Source: Hoeflea_A sp965216535 (GTDB taxonomy: Bacteria > Pseudomonadota > Alphaproteobacteria > Rhizobiales > Rhizobiaceae). From it: a stretch of 64,000 nucleotides of DNA. Both the position numbers and the translations under genes were made by a program. Shown in pieces: positions 35,583-44,125 of this stretch. The notes beneath the pieces are model-generated. The model was not told where the DNA came from and ran no database searches. It saw only the letters and a list, made by a program, of their open reading frames with translations. The number at the start of each line of letters is the position of its first letter. Position 1 is the stretch's first letter. The stretch spans positions 2,604,001 through 2,668,000 of the forward strand of contig OZ244175.1 in NCBI GenBank assembly GCA_965216535.1, given 5' to 3'.

Positions 35583-36629
35583 ATGGCAATCGAAAATCTG
35601 GCCGATCTCGGCTGGAGCGGTTTTTTTCAATCGCAACTGGATCTGACGGAAATAGAAACCTGTCGGCCAGTGCGGGTGCACGCCGTGCATCGTGACAGAC
35701 TCGATATCGCAAGCCTGGATGGCGAGCAGCGCCTCGCTCGAAGCCCATCTTTGGACGGGCTCGATGCGACAGTCGGCGACTGGCTGCTGCTGGATGGCGG
35801 CAATGGTCGGCCGTTACGGCGGTTGGAGCGCAAAAGCGTGTTCAAACGCCGTGCCGCCGGCACAGGCCGTTCGGTGCAGTTGATCGCCGCCAATGTGGAC
35901 ACACTCTTCATCGTGTCGTCGTGCAATCGCGACTTCAATCCGGCCCGACTGGAGCGCTATCTGGCGCTGGCGCGGGAAGCCGGCGTCATGCCGGTGGTCG
36001 TACTGACCAAGGCCGATGCCTGCGATCGGCCGGAGGATTACCGTCGTCAGGCGGAGTCCCTGCTGCCGGGCCTCCTGGTTGAAACAGTCGATGCCCGAGA
36101 TCCGCTGGAACTGAAGGGTTTGCGGGCCTGGTGTGGACGGGGCCAGACCGTGGCCCTGGTCGGGTCCTCCGGGGTTGGCAAATCCACAATCGTCAACACC
36201 CTGGCCGGCGATGCCGATGTGGCAACCGGAGCTGCGCGTGCCGACGATGATCGCGGCCGCCATACCACAACCGGCCGGGCAATCCACCGGCTTGCAGACG
36301 GCGGTTGGCTGATCGACACGCCCGGTATGCGCGAGCTTCAGATGGTCGACACCGCAGACGGGATCGATGCGGTCTTTGAAGACATCGTGTCGCTGGCCAG
36401 CGATTGCCGGTTTTCCGACTGCAGCCATGATGGCGAGCCGGGCTGCGCTGTGCTTGCGGCCATCGAAGACGGAACGCTCGATGCCAGGCGTTTGAAGAGC
36501 TACCGCAAACTGATCGCAGAGGAGCGCTTCAACCGCGAAAGCATCGCCGAACGCAGAGCCCGCGACCGGGCCTTCGGGCGCATGGTCAATGCGACCATGC
36601 AGGCCAAACAAGGCAGGAGAGAATTCTGA
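35583..36629 (+). CDS. rsgA: small ribosomal subunit biogenesis GTPase RsgA
   Basis: A 348-residue circularly permuted GTPase that helps mature the 30S subunit. The N-terminal OB domain (about 25-85) is followed by the permuted G domain with G4 LTKAD (141-145) before G1 GSSGVGKST (194-202) and G3 DTPGMREL. The C-terminal zinc knuckle is in DCRFSDCSHDGEPGC (about 278-292), with the Cys-x4-Cys-x-His-x5-Cys pattern of the family. AGAGAGATAAGACA lies before the ATG. It ends 15 bases before a strong terminator hairpin. Confidence 0.96.
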   Translation: MAIENLADLGWSGFFQSQLDLTEIETCRPVRVHAVHRDRLDIASLDGEQRLARSPSLDGLDATVGDWLLLDGGNGRPLRRLERKSVFKRRAAGTGRSVQLIAANVDTLFIVSSCNRDFNPARLERYLALAREAGVMPVVVLTKADACDRPEDYRRQAESLLPGLLVETVDARDPLELKGLRAWCGRGQTVALVGSSGVGKSTIVNTLAGDADVATGAARADDDRGRHTTTGRAIHRLADGGWLIDTPGMRELQMVDTADGIDAVFEDIVSLASDCRFSDCSHDGEPGCAVLAAIEDGTLDARRLKSYRKLIAEERFNRESIAERRARDRAFGRMVNATMQAKQGRREF

Positions 36630-36644
36630 GCCGTGCCAATGACT

Positions 36645-36670
36645 CGCCGCATCCTTCACTGGATGCGGCG
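36645..36670. terminator. strong bidirectional hairpin between rsgA and DUF4453 gene
   Basis: CGCCGCATCC (36645-36654) pairs perfectly with GGATGCGGCG (36661-36670) around a 6-base loop, between two convergent genes. It should terminate or protect both transcripts. The core GATGCGGCG recurs in the stem at 34130-34163. Confidence 0.75.
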
Positions 36671-36677
36671 ACTGCCG

Positions 36678-37292
36678 CTATCCGGCGAAGTCGCGGCAAT
36701 GATCCGGCTGGATCGGTCCAAGCAGCCAGCCTGCGATCCGGGTGTTTTTTCCATCACGCCGCACCAGGCTTGCAAACTCCCAGTCGCCTTCGGATTCGTG
36801 GAAAAAGTCGATCGTATCACCGTCCTCGATGTAACCGGTGATCCGGCTCGCCGCGTTCTTGGCGATGTGCAACGGGACAAGGCCGTTGGACCGGATCCCG
36901 ATACAGGTTGATTCCATGCCATCGGCGACGGGGTGATCCCGAAGCAGCAGGCGCAGAGCGATCAGGTGGACATCGATCTCGGCACGTTCGGTGTCGACTT
37001 TACAGGCATATTCCCGTTCATAGCGACGGATCTTCGCCACCTTGGCATGAATGTCCTTGTCGACTTCCTGCAGTTGTTGGGTGCAATCGCTGTTGTCGAA
37101 CAATGCCTGGCCTAGGGGCGAGCGGAAGCACTGGCCGGCTTCGTTGTACATCGCGTTTCGCGAAAGCCAGAGATCGGGGCAGATGTCGATTGCGTGTGCG
37201 ATGCTGTTCAGGGGCAGCATCAGTGCAAGGGCAATCGCCGACAGTCGCCCGAGCGACCCAATGGCTACGATCTGCCTCCCAACACGCTTCAT
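36678..37292 (-). CDS. DUF4453 / YARHG-domain secreted protein
   Basis: A 204-residue exported protein. Residues 1-34 are a signal peptide (basic start, hydrophobic core IALALMLPLNSIAHA). The first mature segment CPDLWLSRNAMYNEAGQCF-type pattern followed by SPLGQALFDNSDC is the YARHG-like DUF4453 motif with paired cysteines. The C-terminal part (about 125-195; IGIRSNGLVPLHIAKNAAS, then GDTIDFFHESEGDWEFA) looks like a bacterial SH3 domain. It is probably periplasmic or envelope-associated; the role is unknown. Convergent with rsgA. Confidence 0.8.
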   Translation of the reverse strand: MKRVGRQIVAIGSLGRLSAIALALMLPLNSIAHAIDICPDLWLSRNAMYNEAGQCFRSPLGQALFDNSDCTQQLQEVDKDIHAKVAKIRRYEREYACKVDTERAEIDVHLIALRLLLRDHPVADGMESTCIGIRSNGLVPLHIAKNAASRITGYIEDGDTIDFFHESEGDWEFASLVRRDGKNTRIAGWLLGPIQPDHCRDFAG

Positions 37293-37407
37293 TCGCGACC
37301 GACCCGTTCCCTATTGCGGAGAAGTCCGGACTGCTGCTCTTCGCCCTTCGCTGAAGAGTTCACCGGGACGAATATACTGCTTTTAGCCGACAAAAGGGAG
37401 CCGGATA

Positions 37408-37559
37408 GTGGAGACTTCACGGGAGTATTACCGCGCAAAGTGCGCTCAACCGTTTGCTCAAACCCAAAGGCCGTCGTTCAGAGGACGTACGGCAAGCAGA
37501 TGGCTGGGTACGATGCTATGGCTGGATTGCGCAGGTTCTTGGTGTTTGTTGCACCATAA
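37408..37559 (+). pseudogene. remnant of a small REYYRxxA-type protein gene, frameshifted
   Basis: A GTG at 37408 with AAAAGGGAG upstream opens METSREYYRAKCAQ, a start typical of short helical proteins of rhizobia. The matching second half, VVQRTYGKQMAGYDAMAGL, is in another frame and ends at 37559, so a frameshift between about 37440 and 37470 breaks the gene. The assignment rests on remembered pattern similarity only. The rest of the 369-base gap holds no other gene. Confidence 0.35.
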
Positions 37560-37585
37560 TTGGTAATAGTCCGAAATATGGTGCA
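37550..37585. promoter_or_regulatory. inverted repeat operator upstream of amidohydrolase operon
   Basis: TGCACCATA (37550-37558) and TATGGTGCA (37577-37585) are a perfect 9-base inverted repeat with an 18-base spacer, 77 bases before the amidohydrolase start. This is likely the site of one of the two regulators encoded just downstream in the same operon. Confidence 0.6.
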
Positions 37586-37661
37586 GACTGTCCACAATTT
37601 GGCTTGGTAGCTCCTGCCTTGGCGGGCACCGTGGCGTCCAACCAAGCCGCAGGAGGACGAC

Positions 37662-38942
37662 ATGGCACAACTTCTCATCACGAATGCTCAGATCTGGGAC
37701 GGCGATGCCGATTCGACCTATCAGGGCGATGTCACCATCGAGGGCAATCGTATCGTCAGCGTGGTCAGGCCGAACGGCGATGCGCCGCAACCGGGCGAGG
37801 ACGTTATCGACGGCAGCGGCATGACACTGATGCCGGGGCTGGTCGAGGGGCATTGTCATCCGAGCTTCACCGGCGTCAATGAGCCACCGGAATTGGGACG
37901 TATTGGTCCCGAAGAGCACATGCTCCTGACCGCGCAGAACCTGCGAACACTACTCGACCACGGGTTCACGTCGATATTCGAAGCCGCGTCGGCAAAGCCG
38001 CTGCTGGGTGTGACGGCGCGCAACGCCATCGAAAACGGGCTGATCGCCGGACCGCGCATGCGCGCGGCGAGCCCGGAAATCACAACAACGGCCGGCCTCG
38101 GTGACGAAAGATTGCGTCATCTGCATCAAGAGAGTTTTGGTCTGGTCGCCGATGGCCCCGACGAAATGCGTCGCGTGGCACGGGAGTGCGTGCGCGACGG
38201 GGTCGACAATCTGAAGATCAACATTTCCGGCGACGAATTCGTCAGCCATGCACGCGCCGAAATCACGCCACTGGAAGACGAGGAACTGGCGGCGCTTGTG
38301 AAGGTGGCGCGGACATTCGGCAAGACCATCGCTGCACATGCGCGGTCGCCGCAGTCGGTCAAGATGGCCGTGCGCCACAACATCGACTGCATCTACCACT
38401 GCGATTTTGCCGACGAAGAGGCACTCGACATGCTGGAGAGCGTCAAGGAGACATCCTTCGTCGGCCCGGCCTTCGGCCTGGTTCACAACAGCACGCGTGA
38501 AGGCGAAGTTGCGGGGATCACTCCCGAGGTTTGCGAACAGCTCGATCTCTATCGGAAATTCGATGCCTGCTGCGCCACCTATCACGAGATCCGCAAGCGC
38601 GGAATTCGCGTGGTCATCGGAGGCGACTACGGTTTCGCCGTGACCCCGATGGGTCAGAATGCTCGCGATATCGAACATTTCGTGCGCCATTTCGGGTATT
38701 CGCCCGTGGAGGCCCTGCGTTGTGCGACGAGTGTTGGCGCGGAGCTGTTGGGCATGGCCGGCAGTCTCGGCAAGGTTCGGGAGGGCTATCTCGCCGATCT
38801 TCTGCTTGTTCGCGGTGACCCCACCCAGGATGTCTCGTTGCTGCAGCACAAGGAAAATCTGGCGATGATCATGAAGGACGGCGTTCTGCACAAGGACCCG
38901 CGCGGCGCGACAGCCGACAGCGGTTTGATTCAGGCCGCCTAG
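37662..38942 (+). CDS. metal-dependent amidohydrolase (imidazolonepropionase-like)
   Basis: A 426-residue amidohydrolase-superfamily enzyme. The metal-binding GLVEGHCHPSF motif (about 62-72) has His-x-His; NLKINISGDE carries the carbamylated-Lys position, IAAHARSP and YHCDFADEE the further His residues, and VVIGGDYGF the final Asp. The closest types are prolidase/imidazolonepropionase-like hydrolases that cleave cyclic amides or Xaa-Pro peptides. The substrate is unknown. AGGAGGACGAC is a strong ribosome binding site. It is followed after 6 bases by its probable regulators. Confidence 0.9.
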   Translation: MAQLLITNAQIWDGDADSTYQGDVTIEGNRIVSVVRPNGDAPQPGEDVIDGSGMTLMPGLVEGHCHPSFTGVNEPPELGRIGPEEHMLLTAQNLRTLLDHGFTSIFEAASAKPLLGVTARNAIENGLIAGPRMRAASPEITTTAGLGDERLRHLHQESFGLVADGPDEMRRVARECVRDGVDNLKINISGDEFVSHARAEITPLEDEELAALVKVARTFGKTIAAHARSPQSVKMAVRHNIDCIYHCDFADEEALDMLESVKETSFVGPAFGLVHNSTREGEVAGITPEVCEQLDLYRKFDACCATYHEIRKRGIRVVIGGDYGFAVTPMGQNARDIEHFVRHFGYSPVEALRCATSVGAELLGMAGSLGKVREGYLADLLLVRGDPTQDVSLLQHKENLAMIMKDGVLHKDPRGATADSGLIQAA

Positions 38943-38948
38943 GAAATC

Positions 38949-40316
38949 ATGACAGAGGCGCGCAAACCGGCGAAACGGACCAACCTGATGCGTCTGACCG
39001 CTGTTCTCAGCGGTTTCGACATGCGCAATGCACCCCGCCGGACGAGCGACATCATTGTTGAACTGGGCCTGTCCAGGACAACCGGATTTGCGCTTCTTCG
39101 CGCCATGGTCAAGGCACAGCTGCTGGAGCGCACCGATCATGGTCTGCTGCGTCTGGGACCGGCGGCACGGCGGCTGATCTTCGCGCCGATCGACGGGCAC
39201 CACGTCCAGCCGATTTCCGGTCGCGTGTCCGCTGCGCCATCGCCCAGCGAAAAGTCGGTTTTCCAGCGCTCCGAAGGCGCCTGGAATGCCGCCGTGACGG
39301 ACCTCACGGACACCAGCCGGTTTGGCCGCGCTGGCCCCGTCAAGATAGGCTTTGCCAACGCGTCGCTGTCCAATCCCTGGCGTCGCGCTCTGCTGGACAG
39401 CATGCACTATGCGGTGCGTCTGCATCGGAACAGAATTTCCGGGTTCATGACCAGCGATGCCGATGACCATGTTGGGCTGCAATGCGACCAGATCGATGAA
39501 ATGGTCGGTGACGGAGTGGATCTGCTGATTGTCAGTGCCGCACAGGATCAGTCTGGCCGGATCGCCGAATGTATCGACCGCCACGGACGCAAAGGTCTGC
39601 CGGTTGTAGCCGTTGACAGGAGACCGTCAGACCTTGCATCCATTGTGAGTTTCGTAACCGCGTCGGATGCGACCGTCGGAGGTGAGGCTGCATTGTGGCT
39701 CGCCGAGCGTCTCAAGGGGACGGGACGGATCTGGATGTTGAGCGGCGTGGAAGGAGCCAGTCCAGCGATCCGACGCCGCCAGAGTGCGCTGGAAGTCTTT
39801 GAAGGATTTGGCGCAATCAATGTCGAGGCTATCCGGGATACCGGCTGGACCGAGTCCGGGGGCAGGGCAGCGGTGCTCGAACTGCTTGACGAACACGGCC
39901 ATCCGCCGGACGGAGTCTGGTGTGATTCCGGCCTGCAGGGCGTCGGTTCGATCCAGGCCTTCCTGGATCTCGGCCTGCCGGTACCCGCCCATACTGGCGG
40001 CGACCTCAACAAAATGTACAAACTGGCCATAAGGCACTCCGTTCCCTTTGTTGCCGTCGACTATTCCGCTGCGATGGGAGCCCGCTCGATCGAGACGGCA
40101 CTGGCCGTACTGGATGGCATCCCGGTTGCGCGACGCATCGAAACGCCCCTGACAACGGTCATGCCGCGGGGTTGCGAGACCCGCTCGGTCAAGGCCGACG
40201 AATGGGCGGAATTGCATGTGCGTTGGGACTTGCCGGATGACGCCGTGCTGTCGCAGGGGCCGAGCCTTCCCATGCCTGGCCGGGACGTTTCGATGGGAGC
40301 TGCCAGTGGCCTATGA
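38949..40316 (+). CDS. transcription regulator: IclR-like helix-turn-helix fused to sugar-binding domain
   Basis: A 455-residue protein. Residues about 10-75 form an IclR-type winged helix (RLTAVLSGFDMRNAPRRTSD, then LGLSRTTGFALLRAMVKAQL). After a linker with low similarity, residues about 125-400 are a periplasmic-binding-protein-like (Peripla_BP_4) ligand domain: VKIGFANASLSNPWRRALLD, VDLLIVSAAQDQSG, PVVAVDRRPSD and GTGRIWMLSGVEGASPA. LacI regulators carry such a sensor behind a LacI-type HTH, and IclR regulators carry a GAF-like sensor; this combination is unusual. No signal peptide, so it is cytoplasmic. Confidence 0.85.
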   Translation: MTEARKPAKRTNLMRLTAVLSGFDMRNAPRRTSDIIVELGLSRTTGFALLRAMVKAQLLERTDHGLLRLGPAARRLIFAPIDGHHVQPISGRVSAAPSPSEKSVFQRSEGAWNAAVTDLTDTSRFGRAGPVKIGFANASLSNPWRRALLDSMHYAVRLHRNRISGFMTSDADDHVGLQCDQIDEMVGDGVDLLIVSAAQDQSGRIAECIDRHGRKGLPVVAVDRRPSDLASIVSFVTASDATVGGEAALWLAERLKGTGRIWMLSGVEGASPAIRRRQSALEVFEGFGAINVEAIRDTGWTESGGRAAVLELLDEHGHPPDGVWCDSGLQGVGSIQAFLDLGLPVPAHTGGDLNKMYKLAIRHSVPFVAVDYSAAMGARSIETALAVLDGIPVARRIETPLTTVMPRGCETRSVKADEWAELHVRWDLPDDAVLSQGPSLPMPGRDVSMGAASGL

Positions 40317-40926
40317 CCCCTATGCCAAAGCGATCGGCAGTTTTCTCAATCTGGTGGAGGCGTCGGCTTCGCACCGGCACGACCGGCCACGCCGACTGGC
40401 GCTCGATTCCGGCCTGCCGCCGTCTTCGGGCTATCGCGCGATTGCAACGCTCGAAGCAACCCAGTTTCTGGCTCGGGATCTCGATGGGGTCTACGCGCCT
40501 GGCCGCCAATTGTGGCGGGTCGGATTGAACGCCTGGGGGCTGGGCGCACTGTTCCCTGGTATTGAGCCGGTGCTCGCCCGCTTAAGGCGCGATACGCGGC
40601 GCACTGCATTCGCCGGCATTGTTGCCGGACGTGAAGTGTCGGTCGGCCCATATTCCTCGGGTCGAGGTTACGACTTCGTGGTGCCGGAAGAACCGGTATT
40701 ACACCTTGAAGCCGCGACGGAGACGAACGGTATTACCCGACTGCGAACCGGACCACTGGTTGCGGAGGTAGCTTCTGTCAAAAGCAGCGAGGAAGGCGCC
40801 GAGGCGGTGGTTGGCATCTTCAGACACGCAGGCGCATCCGAGGAAGCCGCGGACACCGGCGTAGCAATTCGCAGCGCGGCGGCTCGACTGTGCGATGCAG
40901 GGAAGCGAGCTGATGGTCGGGCGTGA
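40306..40926 (+). CDS. IclR-like transcription regulator
   Basis: A 206-residue protein starting with GTG at 40306, six bases after GGGAG and overlapping the upstream regulator by 11 bases. The N-terminal domain (about 1-65; AIGSFLNLVEASAS, LALDSGLPPSSGYRAIATLE) is an IclR-type winged helix; the rest, with LWRVGLNAWGLGALFPGIEPV, resembles a shortened IclR effector domain. Having two IclR-like regulators of different architecture in one operon behind the amidohydrolase suggests they act together or as a hetero-oligomer. Confidence 0.8.
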   Translation: MAYDPYAKAIGSFLNLVEASASHRHDRPRRLALDSGLPPSSGYRAIATLEATQFLARDLDGVYAPGRQLWRVGLNAWGLGALFPGIEPVLARLRRDTRRTAFAGIVAGREVSVGPYSSGRGYDFVVPEEPVLHLEAATETNGITRLRTGPLVAEVASVKSSEEGAEAVVGIFRHAGASEEAADTGVAIRSAAARLCDAGKRADGRA

Positions 40927-40972
40927 TGTTGACCGGAAAACACGGTTCTGAGCGAACCTTTGCGACTTCCGC

Positions 40973-41854
40973 TCAATTCGCGTCTGCAATCGCTGGCTGG
41001 TGCACAGCGATCCCGAGCATGACAAGAGCGATGCCGATGAGATCCCGAACCGTTGGGATTTGGGCCAGAACGATCGCGGCGATGACGGTGGCAGTTGCCG
41101 GCAACATCGCTAGCAGAAGCGCGAACGATGCTCGCGGCAGCCGAGACATGGCAAGCTGGTCGCAAATATAGGGAATGACGGACGAGCAGATGCCGACACC
41201 GATGCCGGCCAGCACCAACTGCAGGCTGCCGAACGCCTGCAGGGCCTGGAGAAGGCCGATCGGCATCAGGACGACGAAGGCAATGGTCATTGCGGCCCCA
41301 AGGCGCTGGACGCCGTCGGAGGCGCCATTCGCCGCCGCCCGGTGGCCGAGCACGATGTAGCCGACGAAGAGGGTGGCGTTGAGCGCCGCCCAGGCGAGAC
41401 CCGCCGGGTCGCTGTGCCACGTCACATCAATGAGCAGGACCACGCCGAAAACGGCGAGCGCCAAAGCCGCCACATTGCGACGTGTGCGCAAGCCGTAAAG
41501 CGCGACGCCGATCGTGCCGACAAACTCCATGGCCGCCACGAGGCTCATGGGCAGACGGTCGAGAGCCAGATAGAAGGCGGTGTTCATCACCGGAAGGCAG
41601 AGACCGAGTCCGATAAGCAGCAACCGCGTCCGCCCATCTGCCGCGCGCAACGTCTGCCAGGGGCGGGTGAACGGCGCCAATACCAGAGCGGCAGATGCGA
41701 TGCGAAACCAGGCAACCCCGAGAACCCCGACGGCCGGAAACAGCAAAACCGCAAAAGACGGGCCGAGATAGTGAAACACCGCACTGATGGCGAACCAGGT
41801 CTGTGGGGGCGCAGCGTTCGCGACGCGGTTCAGGACGGGGGAGGCGGAGGGCAT
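40973..41854 (-). CDS. EamA/DMT family exporter (RhtA-like)
   Basis: A 293-residue membrane protein with ten predicted helices in two EamA repeats, full family length. FHYLGPSFAVLLFPAVGVLG and AWFRIASAALVL near the N-terminus and PTVRDLIGIALVMLGIAVHQ at the end match RhtA-type threonine/homoserine exporters. ATG 41854 has AAAGGA upstream; the extra residues of the longer frame are dropped. It is divergent from an Lrp/AsnC regulator, the usual pairing for amino-acid exporters. Confidence 0.88.
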   Translation of the reverse strand: MPSASPVLNRVANAAPPQTWFAISAVFHYLGPSFAVLLFPAVGVLGVAWFRIASAALVLAPFTRPWQTLRAADGRTRLLLIGLGLCLPVMNTAFYLALDRLPMSLVAAMEFVGTIGVALYGLRTRRNVAALALAVFGVVLLIDVTWHSDPAGLAWAALNATLFVGYIVLGHRAAANGASDGVQRLGAAMTIAFVVLMPIGLLQALQAFGSLQLVLAGIGVGICSSVIPYICDQLAMSRLPRASFALLLAMLPATATVIAAIVLAQIPTVRDLIGIALVMLGIAVHQPAIADAN

Positions 41855-41958
41855 GAGTAATCCTTTCGACGCCCTCACTATGCGAGTTGAAATCGCTGTT
41901 TTGCATAAACGATCAATGTTAGAATGGATGAAATGTCATCGAATAGAAGGATGTGGAG

Positions 41959-42441
41959 ATGAAGCGCCTTCGATACGAAGATGGTCCGATTGACCCGGTG
42001 GATCGCAAATTGCTGACGGCGCTGATCGACAATGCGCGCATCAGCACGGCGGAACTGGCGAGAACGGTCGGCTTGTCGGCGCCCAGTGTCGCCGAGCGGA
42101 TCAGGCGTCTCGAAGAAGCCGGTGTCATTGAGGGCTACACGGTGCGGATCAATCCGGAAGCGCTGGGCTTGCCGATTTCGGCCTGGTTGAGAATTCGTCC
42201 GGTTCCTGGTGCCCTCGGCACGGTCGCCAAAATTCTTCAGGGCCTGCCGGAGATCGTCGAGTGTGACCGCATCACCGGTGAGGACTGCTTCCTGGCGCGG
42301 GCCCACGTGCCGTCGGTCACGGATCTCGAAGCGCTGATCGACGAGATCATACCGCATGCCATGACAAACACGTCGATTATTCAGTCATCGCCGGTGCCGC
42401 GTCGCCTGCCGCCCGTCTTGCAGGGCGACGGCGACCGCTAA
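41959..42441 (+). CDS. Lrp/AsnC family transcription regulator
   Basis: A 160-residue Lrp-type protein with the helix-turn-helix PVDRKLLTALIDNARISTAE / LARTVGLSAPSVAERIRRLE and RAM domain (LPISAWLRIRPVPG, DCFLARAHVPSV). The ATG at 41959 follows AGAAGG by eight bases. It is divergent from the RhtA-like exporter with about 100 AT-richer bases between, so it probably senses an amino acid and controls that exporter. It ends 11 bases from the convergent SDR gene. Confidence 0.9.
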   Translation: MKRLRYEDGPIDPVDRKLLTALIDNARISTAELARTVGLSAPSVAERIRRLEEAGVIEGYTVRINPEALGLPISAWLRIRPVPGALGTVAKILQGLPEIVECDRITGEDCFLARAHVPSVTDLEALIDEIIPHAMTNTSIIQSSPVPRRLPPVLQGDGDR

Positions 42442-42452
42442 TACAATTGTCC

Positions 42453-43217
42453 TCAGGTCCTGTTGATGGAGACACCGCCGTCGACAAGCAGCGACGTACC
42501 GGTGATGAAACTTGCCCGGTCGGAGGCGAGGTAGAGTGCGGCTTCCGCGATCTCCTCTGGCCGGGCAATTCGCTTGAGTGCGTGAAGTCCGGCGACAAAG
42601 TCCTGCGTTTCCGGGGTGTTGGCGACCGACTGTCCCATTGGCGTATCGGTGCCGCCGGGCAGCAGCGCATTGGCGCGGATGCCGTGCGGTCCGTACTCCG
42701 TCGCCAGAACCTGTGCCAATCCGATCAGGCCGGCCTTGCTGGCAGCATAGGCAGCCATTCCGGGCATGCCGGCGGTGTGGCCGACGAAGGTCGAGGTGAA
42801 GATCAGCGATCCGCCGCCACGCTCCAGCATGGCCGGAATCTGGTGTTTGGCACCGAGGTAAGCGCTGGTCAAATTGGTATCCAGCGTGTCACGCCAGCCG
42901 TCTGACGATAGCTCCGTCACCGGCCCCATCGCGCCCAGAGTGCCTGCATTGTTGAAGGCGATATCGAGTCCGCCAAGTTCAGTGACGGCACGATCGACCA
43001 GCGTTGGTGCGAATTCCTCGTCGCGAATGTCGCCAGCCATGGCAATGGCAATGCCGCCGTGTTTGTCGATGTCCGACACGAGCTCGGTCAAGGCATCGCG
43101 GTTCCGCGCAGTAACGATGGCAGCGGCACCTTCACGGCAAAACAGGAGCGCGGCCGCCCGGCCGATTCCGGAACTTGCTCCGGTGATGATGGCAGTCTTT
43201 CCTTCAAGCAGTCCCAT
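42453..43217 (-). CDS. SDR family oxidoreductase
   Basis: A 254-residue short-chain dehydrogenase with TGASSGIG (residues 11-18), NNAGTLG, the Ser in IFTSTFVG and YAASKAG (Tyr/Lys). The end GTSLLVDGGVSINRT is typical. ATG 43217 has GAGGA upstream; the longer frame would need a TTG start. The substrate is unknown. It stands alone, with a 266-base gap to the next gene in which no other gene is visible. Confidence 0.9.
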   Translation of the reverse strand: MGLLEGKTAIITGASSGIGRAAALLFCREGAAAIVTARNRDALTELVSDIDKHGGIAIAMAGDIRDEEFAPTLVDRAVTELGGLDIAFNNAGTLGAMGPVTELSSDGWRDTLDTNLTSAYLGAKHQIPAMLERGGGSLIFTSTFVGHTAGMPGMAAYAASKAGLIGLAQVLATEYGPHGIRANALLPGGTDTPMGQSVANTPETQDFVAGLHALKRIARPEEIAEAALYLASDRASFITGTSLLVDGGVSINRT

Positions 43218-43483
43218 GGTCAAATCCTCATCTGTTGTATGATCCCTGATGCCGTCCTAGTGAGGCTGACGGCTGGGCGCTTCCCGCTTCTTGCCGTCGA
43301 ACCAGAGGACGGATCGACATCGAACCGCCATGGCGCATTTATTGCGGCATCCAGAGTCCACGCACAGGGCTATGCTGCCGGTGCGGACGGGAGTTTCTCC
43401 GAGAGCGCTGTTTCACCCATGCTTTCGCCCCGTCCGCCCCAATACGCTGCGGGAAGGTTGGATCGATCAAAACACCCACGCAC

Positions 43484-44071
43484 ATGATCCTCGCCATGGC
43501 CTGCAGCCGGCTCCTGCCTGACTCAGACCAGCGCAGAACGTTCTGGATGATAGCCGGCGCCGCGGCTCCGGATCTGCCGCTGATCGCAGTCGCCAGTTTA
43601 TGCTGGGTCCTGTCCGGTTTGCCTTTGCCCGCAGCTGAGGATGCCGGCAGCTTCGTTCGTATGGTCGACAGTTTCTATTTCGAAAGCTGGGCATTCATCA
43701 CCGTCCACCATCTGTTGCACGCTCCAGGGTCGCTGTTATTCCTGGCGCTGATCGGATGTGTGATCGCGCGAGTGACCGGTCAAAGGGTTTCAGCCTGGTT
43801 CTGGTTTCTGTCGGGGGCGGCAACCCATGCCGTCGTGGATCTGTGCACCCATGCCGGCGATGGAATGCTCCTGTTCTGGCCCTTCAATTGGTCGTACCGT
43901 TTTGATGCCGGGATCGACCAGTGGGAGATGCAGGGCGCGGGTTTGGCCGTGCTTGCGGTCGAACTGACGATACTTCTGATCTTCACGGGCTCGGCCGTCT
44001 GGATCAGGCTTCTGCCGTTTCACTCTTTCCTGACAATGCCGTTTTTGGAGACTTCCGCGAAGCAGGGCTGA
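43484..44071 (+). CDS. DUF457 (YdjM)-like membrane metal-dependent hydrolase
   Basis: A 195-residue membrane protein with about four hydrophobic segments. Metal-ligand-like motifs are AAPDLPL (near 27), HHLLHAPGSLLFL (near 74) and THAVVDLCTHAGDGMLLFWP (near 113; His and Asp), the pattern of DUF457/LexA-inducible YdjM proteins. Start is uncertain: the ATG at 43484 has no ribosome binding site, whereas GGAAGG lies eight bases before an in-frame ATC (43466) that would add KTPTH, the usual N-terminus of the family. No ATG, GTG or TTG lies further upstream in frame. Confidence 0.75.
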   Translation: MILAMACSRLLPDSDQRRTFWMIAGAAAPDLPLIAVASLCWVLSGLPLPAAEDAGSFVRMVDSFYFESWAFITVHHLLHAPGSLLFLALIGCVIARVTGQRVSAWFWFLSGAATHAVVDLCTHAGDGMLLFWPFNWSYRFDAGIDQWEMQGAGLAVLAVELTILLIFTGSAVWIRLLPFHSFLTMPFLETSAKQG

Positions 44072-44091
44072 CGCATGCTTGATCCACTAAC

Positions 44092-44120
44092 TTGACTAGT
44101 CGACTAGTCAGGTTTAGCGT
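44092..44120. promoter_or_regulatory. promoter with perfect palindromic operator for GntR regulator
   Basis: TGACTAGTCGACTAGTCA (44093-44110) is a perfect 18-base palindrome made of two GACTAGTC units, overlapping a -35-like TTGACT (44092-44097) with a possible -10 (TAGCGT, 44115-44120). It lies just ahead of the GntR gene, so autorepression of the regulator and its operon by ligand-released binding is likely. Confidence 0.75.
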
Positions 44121-44125
44121 TGAGT

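Noticed and set aside
37950..39584. Long minus-strand open frame (544 codons) opposite the amidohydrolase and regulator genes
   Set aside because: It is antisense to two well-supported genes, has low-complexity His/Arg/Gln composition and no family pattern; such frames are common shadows in GC-rich DNA.
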